In this document: positions 33,003-43,090 of the stretch, one piece after another
Layout of the letters: every line of letters starts with the position of its first letter
Numbering within the stretch: position 1 is the first letter of the stretch
Assembly: GCA_045543655.1 (NCBI GenBank)
Contig: JAZPXN010000034.1
Location: forward strand, 1-62,257
Source: RGIG995 sp045543655
GTDB taxonomy: Bacteria > Bacillota > Clostridia > Oscillospirales > UBA644
Direction: 5' to 3'
Length of the DNA: 62,257 nt
The notes under the pieces: generated by a model
The model's input: the letters and a program-made list of their open reading frames with translations, nothing else
Told to the model about the DNA's origin: nothing
The model's database searches: none
Translations under genes and position numbers: made by a program

Positions 33003-33844
33003 TTACCGAGGCCTTCGCAAAAGTCAATCTGACGCTGGATATTACCGGAACCGACGAAAGGGGATATCATCTCCTTTCTTCGGTTTTTTCCGAGGTTTCC
33101 TTATGCGATACCGTCACCCTTTCTCCCACCTCCCCCGGGACGGGTCTTACGATGACCTGTACCGAGCCGGGCATCCCTACCGACGGGCGGAATCTTTGCA
33201 TCAAAGCCGCCCAAGCCCTGCTGAAGGGGTTCGATCTGCCGGAGCGGGATTTTCGCATTGACCTGGTTAAACGCATTCCTTCCTGCGCCGGTCTGGGAGG
33301 CGGATCCTCCGACGCTGCCGCCGTCCTCCGGTTGCTCTGCGGTTATTTTAAAATCGATCCCGCCGATGGGAACGTGGCAAGGATCGCTCTCTCCGTGGGC
33401 GCCGACGTCCCCTTCTTTCTGAAGGGCGGGTGCTGTCTTGCGGAAGGCGTCGGTGAAAAATTGACACCCCTCCCGGCATTGCCCGATCTTTCCCTGGCCA
33501 TTGTCAAAACCGACGAGGCCGCCTCCACGCCGGAGATCTTCCGGCGATACGATGAGGATCCCATTCCACAGCCCCGGAAAACGCCGGACTTTCTGTCTGC
33601 GTTGCGGGCAGGAGAAACGGTCTGTCCTCACGTGTCCAATCACCTTACTACCGCCGCGTCCGGTCTTTGCCCCTCGGTTCGCCGCCTGAAGGACGAATTG
33701 CTTGCGCTGGGGGCGCTGGCTGCCGAGATGTCCGGCTCCGGCTCCGCCGTTTACGGTCTGTTCCCCAATGAGACCGAGGCGGAAACTGCTCTGAAAAATA
33801 TCGACGCGTCTTTCCGTACGGTCTGCCGCTTCGTTCAAAAATAA
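32999..33844 (+). CDS. ispE: 4-diphosphocytidyl-2-C-methyl-D-erythritol kinase
   Basis: ATP-dependent kinase of the MEP isoprenoid pathway (GHMP family). The 281 residues show AFAKVNLTLDITGTDERGYH, the ATP loop IPSCAGLGGGSSDAAAVL, GADVPFF, and MSGSGSAVYG near the C-terminus. The start is GTG 32999, overlapping the aminotransferase stop by 4 bases. alaS follows after 44 bases. Confidence 0.94.
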   Translation: MITEAFAKVNLTLDITGTDERGYHLLSSVFSEVSLCDTVTLSPTSPGTGLTMTCTEPGIPTDGRNLCIKAAQALLKGFDLPERDFRIDLVKRIPSCAGLGGGSSDAAAVLRLLCGYFKIDPADGNVARIALSVGADVPFFLKGGCCLAEGVGEKLTPLPALPDLSLAIVKTDEAASTPEIFRRYDEDPIPQPRKTPDFLSALRAGETVCPHVSNHLTTAASGLCPSVRRLKDELLALGALAAEMSGSGSAVYGLFPNETEAETALKNIDASFRTVCRFVQK

Positions 33845-33887
33845 ATCCATCCGAAAATAATTACTTCTTGAAAGGAAGACGAATACA

Positions 33888-36506
33888 ATGCATAGCATGG
33901 GTCTTAACGAAATCCGGGAGAAATATCTCTCTTATTTTGAAACGAAAGGGCACCTTCGTCTGCCCAGTTACCCCCTCGTTCCCATTAACGACAAATCCCT
34001 TCTCCTTATCAATTCCGGCATGGCTCCCATGAAGAAATTCTTCACCGGTGAGGAAGAGCCTCCCCGCCGCCGGGTCACCACCTGCCAGAAGTGTATCCGC
34101 ACCCCCGACCTGGAGCGGGTAGGGAAGACCGCCCGCCACGGTACCTATTTCGAAATGCTCGGAAACTTCTCCTTCGGCGACTATTTCAAGGAAGAAGCCA
34201 TCGCCTTTTCCTGGGAATTTTTGACCAAGGTTCTGGAAATTCCCGAAAATCTCCTTTGGCCCTCCATCTATGAGGGAGACGAAGAAGCCTACCATATCTG
34301 GAAGGATCAGATCGGCGTTCCCGAGGAACATATCGTCCGTCTCGGCAAGGCCGACAATTTCTGGGAACATGGCTCCGGCCCCTGCGGCCCCTGCTCCGAA
34401 ATCTATTTCGACCGGGGCGAGAAATACGGTTGCGGCTCTCCCGATTGCAAGCCCGGCTGTGAATGCGACCGGTATATGGAGATCTGGAACAACGTTTTCT
34501 CCCAGTTCAATAACGACGGCAACGGGAATTATACCGAGCTTGCCCAGAAGAACATCGATACCGGGATGGGTCTGGAGCGCCTCGCCTGCGTCATGCAGGG
34601 CGTGGACAATATGTTTGAGGTCGATACCATCCGGAATATCCTCAACACCGTTTGCCGTATTTCCGGCAAGAATTACGGGGACGACGCCGACGACGACGTT
34701 TCTATCCGCATTATTACCGACCACGTCCGTAGCGCTTCCTTTATGATCTGCGACGGCGTTCTGCCCTCCAACGAGGGCCGGGGCTACGTTCTGCGCCGCA
34801 TTATCCGCAGAGCCGCCCGTCACGGCCGCCTGCTGGGCATCGACGGTGCGTTCCTGGGCGGAGAATTATGCGATATCGTCATCCGGGACAACGAAGGCGC
34901 ATATCCTGAATTGACGGACAAGGCCGCTTATATTAAGAAGGTCCTTTCTCTGGAGGAGGAGCGCTTTGACGCTACCATCGATCAGGGGCTTTCCATTTTG
35001 TCCGAAATGATCGCCGAGGCGGAGGAAAAGGACGCGAAGACCCTTTCCGGCGCCGACGTGTTCAAGCTGTACGATACCTACGGCTTCCCCATTGACCTGA
35101 CCCGGGAAATCGCCGAAGAAAAAGGGCTTACCGTGGATGAAGAGGGATTCGACGTTCTGATGCAGGAACAGAAGACCCGCGCCCGCGCCGCCCGCGCCAA
35201 TATCAGCGGCTGGTCCGATGCCACCAAGTCTGCCATCACTGCCCTTCCCAAAACCGATTTCGCCGGTTATACCGAGGAGTCCTGCCAGGGTAAGGTCCTC
35301 GCTCTGTTCGTGGATGACGAATCCGTGGAAACGGTCTCCGAAGGGGACTGCACCGTCGTTCTCGACCGTACCGTGTTCTACGGGGAAGGCGGCGGCCAGG
35401 TGGGTGATACGGGTGTAATTTCGGTGAACGGGAAAAACGTTGCCCAGGTTACCGATACCAAGAAGACCGAAGGAGTTTATCTCCATCTTTGTACCGTAAC
35501 CGACGGTACTTTGTCCGTGGGAGATTCCGTTTCCGTGGCGATCAATCCCTTCCGCCGTGCCGCAATCCGCCGGGATCACTCTTCTGCCCATCTGCTTCAG
35601 TCCGCGCTGCGGAAGGTGCTTGGGGATCACGTGGCCCAGGCCGGTTCTTACGTGGACGAACATCGGATGCGTTTTGATTTTACCCATTTTGCAGCAATGA
35701 CGCCCGCAGAAATCAAGCAAACCGAAGCGATCGTCAACGAATATATTTTCTCCGCACTTCCCGTTACCGCAACCGTAATGCCCATTGAAGAGGCGCAGAA
35801 GGCCGGTGCCATCGCCCTCTTCGGCGAAAAGTACGGCAAGGAGGTCCGGGTCGTGAAGATGGGGAATATTTCCACCGAATTCTGTGCCGGAACCCACGTC
35901 GCCAATACCTCTAATATCGGTGTGTTCCATATTCTGTCCGAATCCGGAATTTCCGCCGGCGTCCGCCGGATCGAAGCGGGTACCGGATTGAACGTTCTGA
36001 ACCTTCTGGAGGAAAAGGAAGGGGTTATCGTCCGTTCCGCCGCCGTCTTGAAGGGCAACGCCGCCGATCTGGAAGGCCGTTGCGAATCGGTCATGAACGA
36101 TCTGAAATCTGCCCAGAAGCAGATCACCGAGCTGAATGAAAAGCAGGCCTCCGCCTTTGCCGAATCCCTCTTTGCCAAGGCCGAGGAGATCAACGGCACT
36201 CCCTTCGTCTGCGTGACCGTGGACGGCGACGCCGCCTTCCTGCGCTCCGTTGCCGATCAGATGCGGGCAAAGAACGCCGACGCCGTCATTCTTCTCTCTG
36301 CTGCTGCGGACGGTAAAGTAATGTTCGCTTCCGCCTGCGGTGCCAATGCTGTGAAGAAGGGCAATCACGCCGGAAATCTCGTCAAGAAGGCCGCAACCCT
36401 TTGCGGTGGCGGCGGTGGCGGACGTCCCGACTGTGCCGCTGCCGGCGGACGGGATGCCTCCAAGCTGGCCGAAGTCCCCGCCGCAGTCCGGGAACTGATC
36501 AAATAA
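33888..36506 (+). CDS. alaS: Alanyl-tRNA synthetase
   Basis: Charges tRNA-Ala. The 872 residues are in family order: class II catalytic domain (LINSGMAPMKKFF, RKIRTPDL-type motif as QKCIRTPDLERVGKTARH), tRNA recognition, editing domain with the zinc ligands HSSAHLL and CAGTHVAN, and a C-terminal oligomerisation domain ending in a glycine-rich motif (GGGGGGRPDCAAAGG). AAAGGAAG lies 10 bases before ATG 33888. There is no T-box leader in the 43-base gap. Confidence 0.97.
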   Translation: MHSMGLNEIREKYLSYFETKGHLRLPSYPLVPINDKSLLLINSGMAPMKKFFTGEEEPPRRRVTTCQKCIRTPDLERVGKTARHGTYFEMLGNFSFGDYFKEEAIAFSWEFLTKVLEIPENLLWPSIYEGDEEAYHIWKDQIGVPEEHIVRLGKADNFWEHGSGPCGPCSEIYFDRGEKYGCGSPDCKPGCECDRYMEIWNNVFSQFNNDGNGNYTELAQKNIDTGMGLERLACVMQGVDNMFEVDTIRNILNTVCRISGKNYGDDADDDVSIRIITDHVRSASFMICDGVLPSNEGRGYVLRRIIRRAARHGRLLGIDGAFLGGELCDIVIRDNEGAYPELTDKAAYIKKVLSLEEERFDATIDQGLSILSEMIAEAEEKDAKTLSGADVFKLYDTYGFPIDLTREIAEEKGLTVDEEGFDVLMQEQKTRARAARANISGWSDATKSAITALPKTDFAGYTEESCQGKVLALFVDDESVETVSEGDCTVVLDRTVFYGEGGGQVGDTGVISVNGKNVAQVTDTKKTEGVYLHLCTVTDGTLSVGDSVSVAINPFRRAAIRRDHSSAHLLQSALRKVLGDHVAQAGSYVDEHRMRFDFTHFAAMTPAEIKQTEAIVNEYIFSALPVTATVMPIEEAQKAGAIALFGEKYGKEVRVVKMGNISTEFCAGTHVANTSNIGVFHILSESGISAGVRRIEAGTGLNVLNLLEEKEGVIVRSAAVLKGNAADLEGRCESVMNDLKSAQKQITELNEKQASAFAESLFAKAEEINGTPFVCVTVDGDAAFLRSVADQMRAKNADAVILLSAAADGKVMFASACGANAVKKGNHAGNLVKKAATLCGGGGGGRPDCAAAGGRDASKLAEVPAAVRELIK

Positions 36507-36518
36507 GGAGTGACCGGT

Positions 36519-36860
36519 ATGTGTATTTTCTGCAAGATCATCGCAGGGGAGATCCCCTCGAAAAAAGCCTACGAGGACGACGACGTTCTCGCCATCTACG
36601 ATATCAATCCCCAGGCCCCCGTTCACATCGTCTTTATGCCCAAGGCTCATATCCTGACCTGTGCCGACGATATTAACGAAGGCAACGCCGAGATTATCGG
36701 CAAGATCTTTGCGGCCATCGCTAAGGTGGCCAAGGATCTGGGACTGTCCGACGGCTATCGCATCATCAATAATTGCGGCCCCGCCGCCGGGCAGACCGTT
36801 CAGCACATCCATTTTCATCTCCTTGCCGGCAAAGAAGGCATGAGTGAAACGATGATCTGA
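36519..36860 (+). CDS. HIT family nucleotide-binding protein
   Basis: The 113 residues have the full HIT (PKCI/HINT) pattern: the zinc pair CIFCKI, DINPQAPVH, and the active triad QTVQHIHFHLL. HINT proteins hydrolyse nucleoside phosphoramidates. AAGGAG lies 8 bases before ATG 36519. It follows alaS by 12 bases and is probably cotranscribed, as in several Clostridia. Confidence 0.95.
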   Translation: MCIFCKIIAGEIPSKKAYEDDDVLAIYDINPQAPVHIVFMPKAHILTCADDINEGNAEIIGKIFAAIAKVAKDLGLSDGYRIINNCGPAAGQTVQHIHFHLLAGKEGMSETMI

Positions 36861-36911
36861 TTTTTCTTCGTGTTCCCCCGTTTCCCCGTTTTCATATCGA
36901 AAGGACTCCCT

Positions 36912-39900
36912 ATGAATTTCTTCCGACGTATTGCCCACAAGCCTCTTCCGTGGATTTTGTCCGCAGGCGCGTTGATCACGGTTTTGGCCGTCGTGGCTTT
37001 ATGTTTCCTGTTTGGACGGCCCGTTTCCATCGATTCCATCCGGCTCGATAAAAAGGAACTGACCTTCCATTCCCTTGCTTCTACCTATCAACTGACCGCT
37101 TTTACCGTCCCTGCCGACGTGCCGGGGCGGTATTTGGTCTGGACTTCCTCCGACCCTTCCGTTGCTACCGTGGACGAGAACGGCACCGTTACCTCCGTCT
37201 CCAACGGCAAGACCGTTATTTCGGTCAACGGGACCCAGGGGACCGGAATTGCCCATTGTACCGTCACCGTTGCTCAGATCACCTCTCTCTCTTTCCGGGA
37301 AAAAGAGGTTTTGATGGGCATCGGCAAAAGCCGTCAGCTGCACTATACCGTAGACCCCGTCGAGGCCGACGTTTCCGGGCTTGTCTGGACTTCCTCCGAT
37401 CCGTCCGTGATTTCCGTGGATGCTTCGGGCGTTCTGACCTCCCATAAGGCCGGGACCGTCCAGATCGTTCTGTCTACCCCCGACGGCGGAATGAACGCGG
37501 TCTGTACCGTCCGCGCCGCGGAAGATCTTCCCATTCAAGGGCTCTCCTTTACGATCACCGAATACGTTTTCGATTCTCCCGACGACGTGTTGATCCTGAC
37601 CCCCGTCTATACTCCGGAGGATACTACGGAGCGGGAATTGACCTGGCTCTCCACCGATCCGTCCATCGTCACCGTGAATCCCGAAAGCGGGGAGGTTACC
37701 CCCGTTTCCAACGGGGTGACCACCGTCATTGCCAAGAGTATCTACGGAGATTATTCTGCCGTCTGCACCGTGGTCGTGGATATGAATATCCCCGCAAAGG
37801 GCCTTTCCCTTGCGGTGAATTCCTATACCTTCAAGGGGCTGAATCAGACCTACCTCGTACGCCCCGTTTTCGATCCCGTCAACGCCAGCAATCAAAAGGT
37901 CTTTTGGGAATCCTCCGATCCCTCCGTTGCCAAGGTTTCCGATCAGGGCATGGTCACGTCCTTGAAAAAAGGGACTGCCACCATCAAGCTGACGTCGGAG
38001 GATGGCGGCTTTACCGCGGAATTTAAGGTTACCGTAGATCCCGACACCCGCATCCCCGTCACCGGGATCCGCCTGGAATCCTATACCGCCACGTTGGAAA
38101 AAGGTGCCACCTGTAAGATCTCCGCTTCCGTTCAGCCCTCCAACGCCACGGAAAAAGGAATTACTTATACTTCGAAAAACCCTGCCGTTGCAACGGTCTC
38201 CTCCAACGGAACCGTCACCGCCGTCGGGTACGGTACCACTCAGATCACCGTGTCCTCCAAGGACGGTAAATTCAGCGAGAACTTTGCCGTCACCGTTCCC
38301 ATGCCCGTGGTGACTCCTCCCGACGAGCCGGATTCTCCCATCGTGGAAAGTGATTTCGTCCGGGGCGTCTGGGTGGCAACGGTGGCCAATATCAATTTCC
38401 CCTCCAAAAATTCCCTTTCCGCCGATCAGTTGAAAAACGAGATCGACGCCATCATGGATAATATCGTCCGCATGGGACTGAATACCGTCTATTTCCAGGT
38501 GCGCCCCTCCGGTGACGCCCTGTATCCCTCGGCCTATTATCCCTCCTCCGCTTACGTGGTAAAAAAGCAGGGGGATGCCCTTCCTCTGGATATTCTTTCC
38601 TACGCCATCGAATCGGCCCACGAGCGGGGCATTTCCTTCCACGCCTGGATCAACCCCTACCGGGTCACCAATTCCACCACCTCCACGGCCTCCCTCGCCG
38701 CATCCAACCCTGCCGTGAAAAATCCCTCTTGGGTCGTCAAAACCAATAAAAAGCTTTACATGAATCCCGGAATCCCCGAGGTTCGTCAGTACATCGTTGA
38801 CGGAGTGATGGAGATCGTCGAAAAATACGACGTAGACGGCATCCATTTCGACGACTATTTTTACCCCAACGATGCGGATGAGCTGAAGACGTGGGACGAT
38901 TCCGCCGCCTACGCCCAATACGGCAACGGACTCTCTTTGGAGGATTGGCGCCGCTCCAATAACGACGCTCTGGTCAAAGCCGTTCACGACGCGATTAAGG
39001 CTAAGAAATCCTCCGTGGATTTCGGAATCAGCCCCGCCGGCGTCTGGGGGAAGAAGAGCTCTGCGCTTCCCAACGGAACTGAGAATATCGGCAACCCCAT
39101 GCAGACCTATTACCAGGGCTTTGCCGACACCCGAAAATGGGTGGAAAACGAATGGCTCGATTATATCTGTCCCCAGATTTATTGGGAGATCAGCCACACT
39201 GCCGCCCCCTTTAAGCCCATCGTTGATTGGTGGAACGATCTCGTCGCCGACAAGGACGTGGATCTTTACGTGGGCGTGGCCGCGTATAAGTGCGAGACCA
39301 ACGAGAATTACAAGTCCGGCAAGGAAATCCCGGCGCAGTTGGATTATCTGGAAAGCAAGGATCACGTTTCCGGGATCGTCTTTTACAGCTACGGCTCTCT
39401 GACGTCGAATTTCGCCGGCGTGGGAGATCAGGTCAAGGCCCGGTATTACAAAGAGCCGGTCAGTACGACCCTTCAGTTCAGCCAGCCGTCTATTACCATT
39501 GACGCATCCTTTACCAACACCTTCGTGGTGGGCGTGTCGGATCCCAATTATCCCCTGTATGCCAACGGGGAGAAGGTTACCCGCACCGTGGAGGGATATT
39601 TTGCCCATCCCGTCACCCTGACCGGGACCAAAACCACCGTCCGCTTCACCCACAAGGGGCAGACCGTGGATTACGTCATTACCCGAACTTCGTCCGCAGG
39701 GGGCGGCGGATCCAATTATCTGTCAGCCTTCGGGTTTGATAAGAATTCCTTTACCCCCTCCTACGATACCGCCGACCGTTCCGGTGCTACCGTCACTTTT
39801 TCCTGCGTAGCGCCCGCCGGATCCGACGTTTCGGTCAGTATCGGAAGCTATTCCATGACGCTGACCACCTCTACCAAGGATCCCGGCAACGGAAAATATC

Positions 39901-41147
39901 TCAAGGCCACCTATTCCGGCTCCATGACCCTGCCTCAGACCGACGACAACGGAAACGCAACCCTCGGCTACGTAGTCTTCCGGGCATCGAAGGGATCGGA
40001 GAGTGCCACCCATTCTCCCGGATGCCTTCTGGAGGTCATCAACGATCCTGCTTCTTACGTGATGCAGGTCACCGGGGACAAGCCTGACGTGATGCCCAAT
40101 TTGGAAGTGAAGCCTACCTTTTATTATATAGCCACCGAAGGCGCCAAGGTCAACGTGGTCTCCAAGGCCGACGGAAAAGCCAAGCTGACCAACGGGATGT
40201 ATCTGAATCTGAAGAATCTGAAAAAGGTCACTGGTTCTCATCTCCCCGTCAAGGTCACGTCTGCCACCGCCGCCGTGTCCCAGAAGAATACGGTCTTCGC
40301 CTTCAAGGTCTCCGATTCCCTCTTCCATACCGTGTGGATGGATACGGATTATGCGGAAATCACCCTGTATAACGTCTCCGGAGAGATTCCTGCCCTTTCC
40401 CTGGGCTCCAACCCCCTGTTTTCTGCGGTGAAGACCGAGCGGATCGACGCTACCACCGTCCGCATCGTTCTCACCTATAAGGCGTCCAGGCATATTTACG
40501 GCTATACCTGCAATTTCGATAACAATACCCTCTATATCAATTTCCGCAATCCCGTCACCCTCGCTTCCGGGGACAAGCCTCTGACCGGCGTAGTCATTTC
40601 CCTCGACCCCGGTCATTGCGGCTCTGCCGATCCCGGCGCCATCCGTTATTATAACGGTAAGGCAATTTATGAATCGACGCTGACCTGGAAGCTGGGCAAC
40701 CTCGTTGCGGATAAGCTCCGGGCAAAAGGGGCCACCGTAGTTCTGTCCCGAAAGGAGAATCAGACTTCCTATTCCCTCGACGAGACCATCGCCGGCTTTC
40801 GTGCTCTGAACCCCGATCTGAACCTGTCCATTCATTTTAACGCCGTTGAGAACGATTCCCCCACCGCCACCGGCACCGAATCCTATTGGTGCTACGGCAA
40901 TAGCCAGCTGCTCAGCGACGTGATCACCCGTTCCTTTACCGATTCTACCGGCTTTAAATACCGGAAATCTGCCCGGGATTATTATAAAGTGTCCCGTCTC
41001 TGCGAATTCCCCTCTGTCCTTCTGGAGACTGCGTTTCTCTCCAATGCAAAGGATCTGGCCTGGTTTATGAACGATTCCAACATGGACAAAGCCGCTACCG
41101 CCATTGTCGAAGGACTTATGGACTATTTCAACGAGCAAAACAACTGA
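36912..41147 (+). CDS. Multidomain surface peptidoglycan hydrolase: five BIG2, GHL10 and Amidase_3
   Basis: A 1411-residue cell-surface protein. In order it has a short cytoplasmic N-terminus and one membrane anchor (about 13-35); five bacterial Ig-like BIG2 repeats (about 38-475, each with a VWTSSDPSV-type strand); a GHL10 glycosidase-like domain (about 479-850; GVWVATVANINFPSK, IHFDDYFYPN, ICPQIYWE); beta-rich linkers including a Gly-Gly-Gly-Gly hinge and an AMIN-like domain; and a C-terminal Amidase_3 (about 1224-1411) with its zinc ligands and catalytic Glu (DPGHCGSADPG, YESTLTWKLG, LSIHFNA, SVLLETAFLSN). ATG 36912 follows GAAAGGA; the 14-codon upstream frame lacks a site. The two catalytic domains suggest amidase trimming and glycan cleavage in one chain. 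Confidence 0.93.
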   Translation: MNFFRRIAHKPLPWILSAGALITVLAVVALCFLFGRPVSIDSIRLDKKELTFHSLASTYQLTAFTVPADVPGRYLVWTSSDPSVATVDENGTVTSVSNGKTVISVNGTQGTGIAHCTVTVAQITSLSFREKEVLMGIGKSRQLHYTVDPVEADVSGLVWTSSDPSVISVDASGVLTSHKAGTVQIVLSTPDGGMNAVCTVRAAEDLPIQGLSFTITEYVFDSPDDVLILTPVYTPEDTTERELTWLSTDPSIVTVNPESGEVTPVSNGVTTVIAKSIYGDYSAVCTVVVDMNIPAKGLSLAVNSYTFKGLNQTYLVRPVFDPVNASNQKVFWESSDPSVAKVSDQGMVTSLKKGTATIKLTSEDGGFTAEFKVTVDPDTRIPVTGIRLESYTATLEKGATCKISASVQPSNATEKGITYTSKNPAVATVSSNGTVTAVGYGTTQITVSSKDGKFSENFAVTVPMPVVTPPDEPDSPIVESDFVRGVWVATVANINFPSKNSLSADQLKNEIDAIMDNIVRMGLNTVYFQVRPSGDALYPSAYYPSSAYVVKKQGDALPLDILSYAIESAHERGISFHAWINPYRVTNSTTSTASLAASNPAVKNPSWVVKTNKKLYMNPGIPEVRQYIVDGVMEIVEKYDVDGIHFDDYFYPNDADELKTWDDSAAYAQYGNGLSLEDWRRSNNDALVKAVHDAIKAKKSSVDFGISPAGVWGKKSSALPNGTENIGNPMQTYYQGFADTRKWVENEWLDYICPQIYWEISHTAAPFKPIVDWWNDLVADKDVDLYVGVAAYKCETNENYKSGKEIPAQLDYLESKDHVSGIVFYSYGSLTSNFAGVGDQVKARYYKEPVSTTLQFSQPSITIDASFTNTFVVGVSDPNYPLYANGEKVTRTVEGYFAHPVTLTGTKTTVRFTHKGQTVDYVITRTSSAGGGGSNYLSAFGFDKNSFTPSYDTADRSGATVTFSCVAPAGSDVSVSIGSYSMTLTTSTKDPGNGKYLKATYSGSMTLPQTDDNGNATLGYVVFRASKGSESATHSPGCLLEVINDPASYVMQVTGDKPDVMPNLEVKPTFYYIATEGAKVNVVSKADGKAKLTNGMYLNLKNLKKVTGSHLPVKVTSATAAVSQKNTVFAFKVSDSLFHTVWMDTDYAEITLYNVSGEIPALSLGSNPLFSAVKTERIDATTVRIVLTYKASRHIYGYTCNFDNNTLYINFRNPVTLASGDKPLTGVVISLDPGHCGSADPGAIRYYNGKAIYESTLTWKLGNLVADKLRAKGATVVLSRKENQTSYSLDETIAGFRALNPDLNLSIHFNAVENDSPTATGTESYWCYGNSQLLSDVITRSFTDSTGFKYRKSARDYYKVSRLCEFPSVLLETAFLSNAKDLAWFMNDSNMDKAATAIVEGLMDYFNEQNN

Positions 41148-41162
41148 TAAGGAGATTTTCTT

Positions 41163-42596
41163 ATGCGCGATCTTCGTTCGTGGTTTACCTGCTTCCCCTC
41201 CGTGGTTCCCGTGGGAAAGGAGTCTGCCGTTTCGGTGGTTCCCCGGGATAACAGCCGACGCTTCCGAGGCGATGTGGAATATGAAATGTGCGTCCTTGCC
41301 ATCGGTGAGGATCAGGAAAGTTACCATTCCCCCCTGTCTTACGAGCATCCCGTTACCGTGGAAAAGGGGTGTCTCTGCTTTATCCACACCTTCGAGCGGG
41401 AGCAGGAATATGAAGTACGTTTCCGGGTGAAAGGGCAGACGGAGAGCCATATCGTCTCCCTGTACGCCGTGGAGGAGGACCTCTACCGTCTCCGTCCTTT
41501 GAAGGGGGAATTGCATACCCATACCTACTATTCCGACGGCAACGACGGATTTACCGTGACTCCGGCCGACTACCGGGAAGAAGGCTTCGATTTCGTCTCG
41601 ATCACCGATCATAACCGCCGCTACACCTCGGTGCTGGCCGCAGATCTTTATAAGGACGTCAAATTGGGGCTTTGCCTCATTCCCGGCGAAGAGGTCCATA
41701 CCCCCGGCTCTCTTTTGCATATCGTCCACGCCGGCGGGAAGGAGAGCGTTGCCGCAAAATACGTAGATCATCCCGAGGAGTTCCGGGCTGAGGTGGACGT
41801 CATCGAAGCCTCCCTGCCCGATACGGTTCCCGCCCTTTACCGCCGCCGCCTCGCCATGGCCAAATGGGCCTGCGGAAAGATCCACGATGCGGAAGGAATC
41901 GCCATTTTCCCCCATCCCTTCTGGCGTCCCCGGGCCTATAACGTCACCGAGGAGTTTTGCGATCTTCTCTTTGACGAAAAGATTTTCGATGCCTTTGAGC
42001 TCTTTAACGGCATTGAGGATCGCTACAATAACCTGCAGGTCGGCCTCTGGCAGCAGCAGCTGATCAAGGGCAATCCGATCCCCGTGGTGGGCAGCAGCGA
42101 TTCTCATAATCACGACGCCGCCGTCAACGGCACCGCCCGTCGCTTTACCTTGGTCTTTGCTCGGGATAATACCACGGAGGCAATCCTCGACGCCATCCGT
42201 AAGGGCAATTCCGTGGCTGGATTTATTCCCTTGGGTCAGCGCAATGAAGGAGGAACCGTTCCCTTCGCCGACGGCACCGTTCAGTTCTTTTCCACCCAAT
42301 TCCGGTTGGTCAAATTTGCTCATTTCCTTTATCGCACCTATTTCCACGAGACCCGCCGCCTTTGCTTTGGAGAAGGCGTTCTGATGCGTCGCTACGCCGA
42401 AGGAGAGGACGTAGGGGAGACCCTTTCGTCTCTTGCCGATACCGTTTCGGAGTTCTATCGGAAATTCTACGGTATCACCCCTGCCCCCTCTGTTCCCTCC
42501 CATATCGAAGCGATCCTCGACACCGGTCTGGAGCTTCAGCGGAAGGGACCCACCACCAAAGGATCCAGCCTCATCGGCAATACCCGCAGAGAGTGA
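41163..42596 (+). CDS. CehA/McbA-type PHP-domain metallohydrolase
   Basis: A 477-residue protein with an N-terminal beta-sandwich-like part (about 1-110) and a PHP phosphoesterase domain. Metal ligands are visible in GELHTHTYYSDG, SITDHNR, EEVHT, FPHPFW and SSDSHNHD. The CehA/McbA class acts on varied esters or phosphates, and the substrate here is unknown. AAGGAG lies 8 bases before the ATG. It directly follows the large hydrolase gene (15 bases) and is probably cotranscribed. Confidence 0.87.
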   Translation: MRDLRSWFTCFPSVVPVGKESAVSVVPRDNSRRFRGDVEYEMCVLAIGEDQESYHSPLSYEHPVTVEKGCLCFIHTFEREQEYEVRFRVKGQTESHIVSLYAVEEDLYRLRPLKGELHTHTYYSDGNDGFTVTPADYREEGFDFVSITDHNRRYTSVLAADLYKDVKLGLCLIPGEEVHTPGSLLHIVHAGGKESVAAKYVDHPEEFRAEVDVIEASLPDTVPALYRRRLAMAKWACGKIHDAEGIAIFPHPFWRPRAYNVTEEFCDLLFDEKIFDAFELFNGIEDRYNNLQVGLWQQQLIKGNPIPVVGSSDSHNHDAAVNGTARRFTLVFARDNTTEAILDAIRKGNSVAGFIPLGQRNEGGTVPFADGTVQFFSTQFRLVKFAHFLYRTYFHETRRLCFGEGVLMRRYAEGEDVGETLSSLADTVSEFYRKFYGITPAPSVPSHIEAILDTGLELQRKGPTTKGSSLIGNTRRE

Positions 42597-42614
42597 TTTT
42601 TCCAAGAAAAACGA

Positions 42615-42652
42615 GAGCCAATACGATTCTTTCGTATTGGCTCGATTTTTTT
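42615..42652. terminator. Bidirectional terminator between the PHP gene and rimI
   Basis: Twelve-base arms (GAGCCAATACGA and complement) around TTCTT, with T-runs on both strands. It serves the + strand PHP gene and the minus-strand rimI transcript. Confidence 0.9.
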
Positions 42653-42658
42653 ATACTG

Positions 42659-43090
42659 TTATAATTCAATGCCCATTCCGATGGCGTCTTCCACCGGCTT
42701 TTGGTAAAACCGTTTCCGGCGCCCGATTTCCGAAAAGCCGCATTTTGCATAAAGCCTCCGGGCTGCCTCGTTGGATTCCCTCACGTCCAGATAGGCGATC
42801 TTTGCCCCGTCGCGGCGCAGATATTCCAGCAATTGAAGCAGAAATTCCGTGCCGATTCCTTTTCCCCGCAGGTCGCTGCGCACCGATACGGAGGTGATCT
42901 CCGCTTCGTCCATGACCCGGAAAAGAACGCAATGCCCAAGAATCTCATCTCCATCCTTCCAGACGATAATGCGGAAGGTTTCGTTTTTCAACAGCTTGTG
43001 CAATTCTTCCTCCGAAAGAGGGAAGACGAAGGTTTTCTCCAGCTTCGCTACCGTCGGCAGGTCTGCCGCTTCAGCAAGTTTCAGTTCCAT
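42659..43090 (-). CDS. rimI: Ribosomal protein S18 alanine N-acetyltransferase-like GNAT protein
   Basis: A 143-residue GNAT acetyltransferase. The acetyl-CoA loop VRSDLRGKGIGTEFL and the ESNEAARRLYAKCGFSEIGRRKRFY C-terminal strand are typical of RimI, which acetylates the N-terminus of ribosomal protein S18. In Bacillota rimI often sits with tsaB/tsaE; here it is last in a polA operon, so the RimI label carries some doubt. It overlaps the phosphatase gene by 20 bases. Confidence 0.82.
   Translation of the reverse strand: MELKLAEAADLPTVAKLEKTFVFPLSEEELHKLLKNETFRIIVWKDGDEILGHCVLFRVMDEAEITSVSVRSDLRGKGIGTEFLLQLLEYLRRDGAKIAYLDVRESNEAARRLYAKCGFSEIGRRKRFYQKPVEDAIGMGIEL

Noticed and set aside
33845..33887. 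T-box leader of alaS
   Set aside because: The gap is only 43 bases; no specifier or terminator structure fits.
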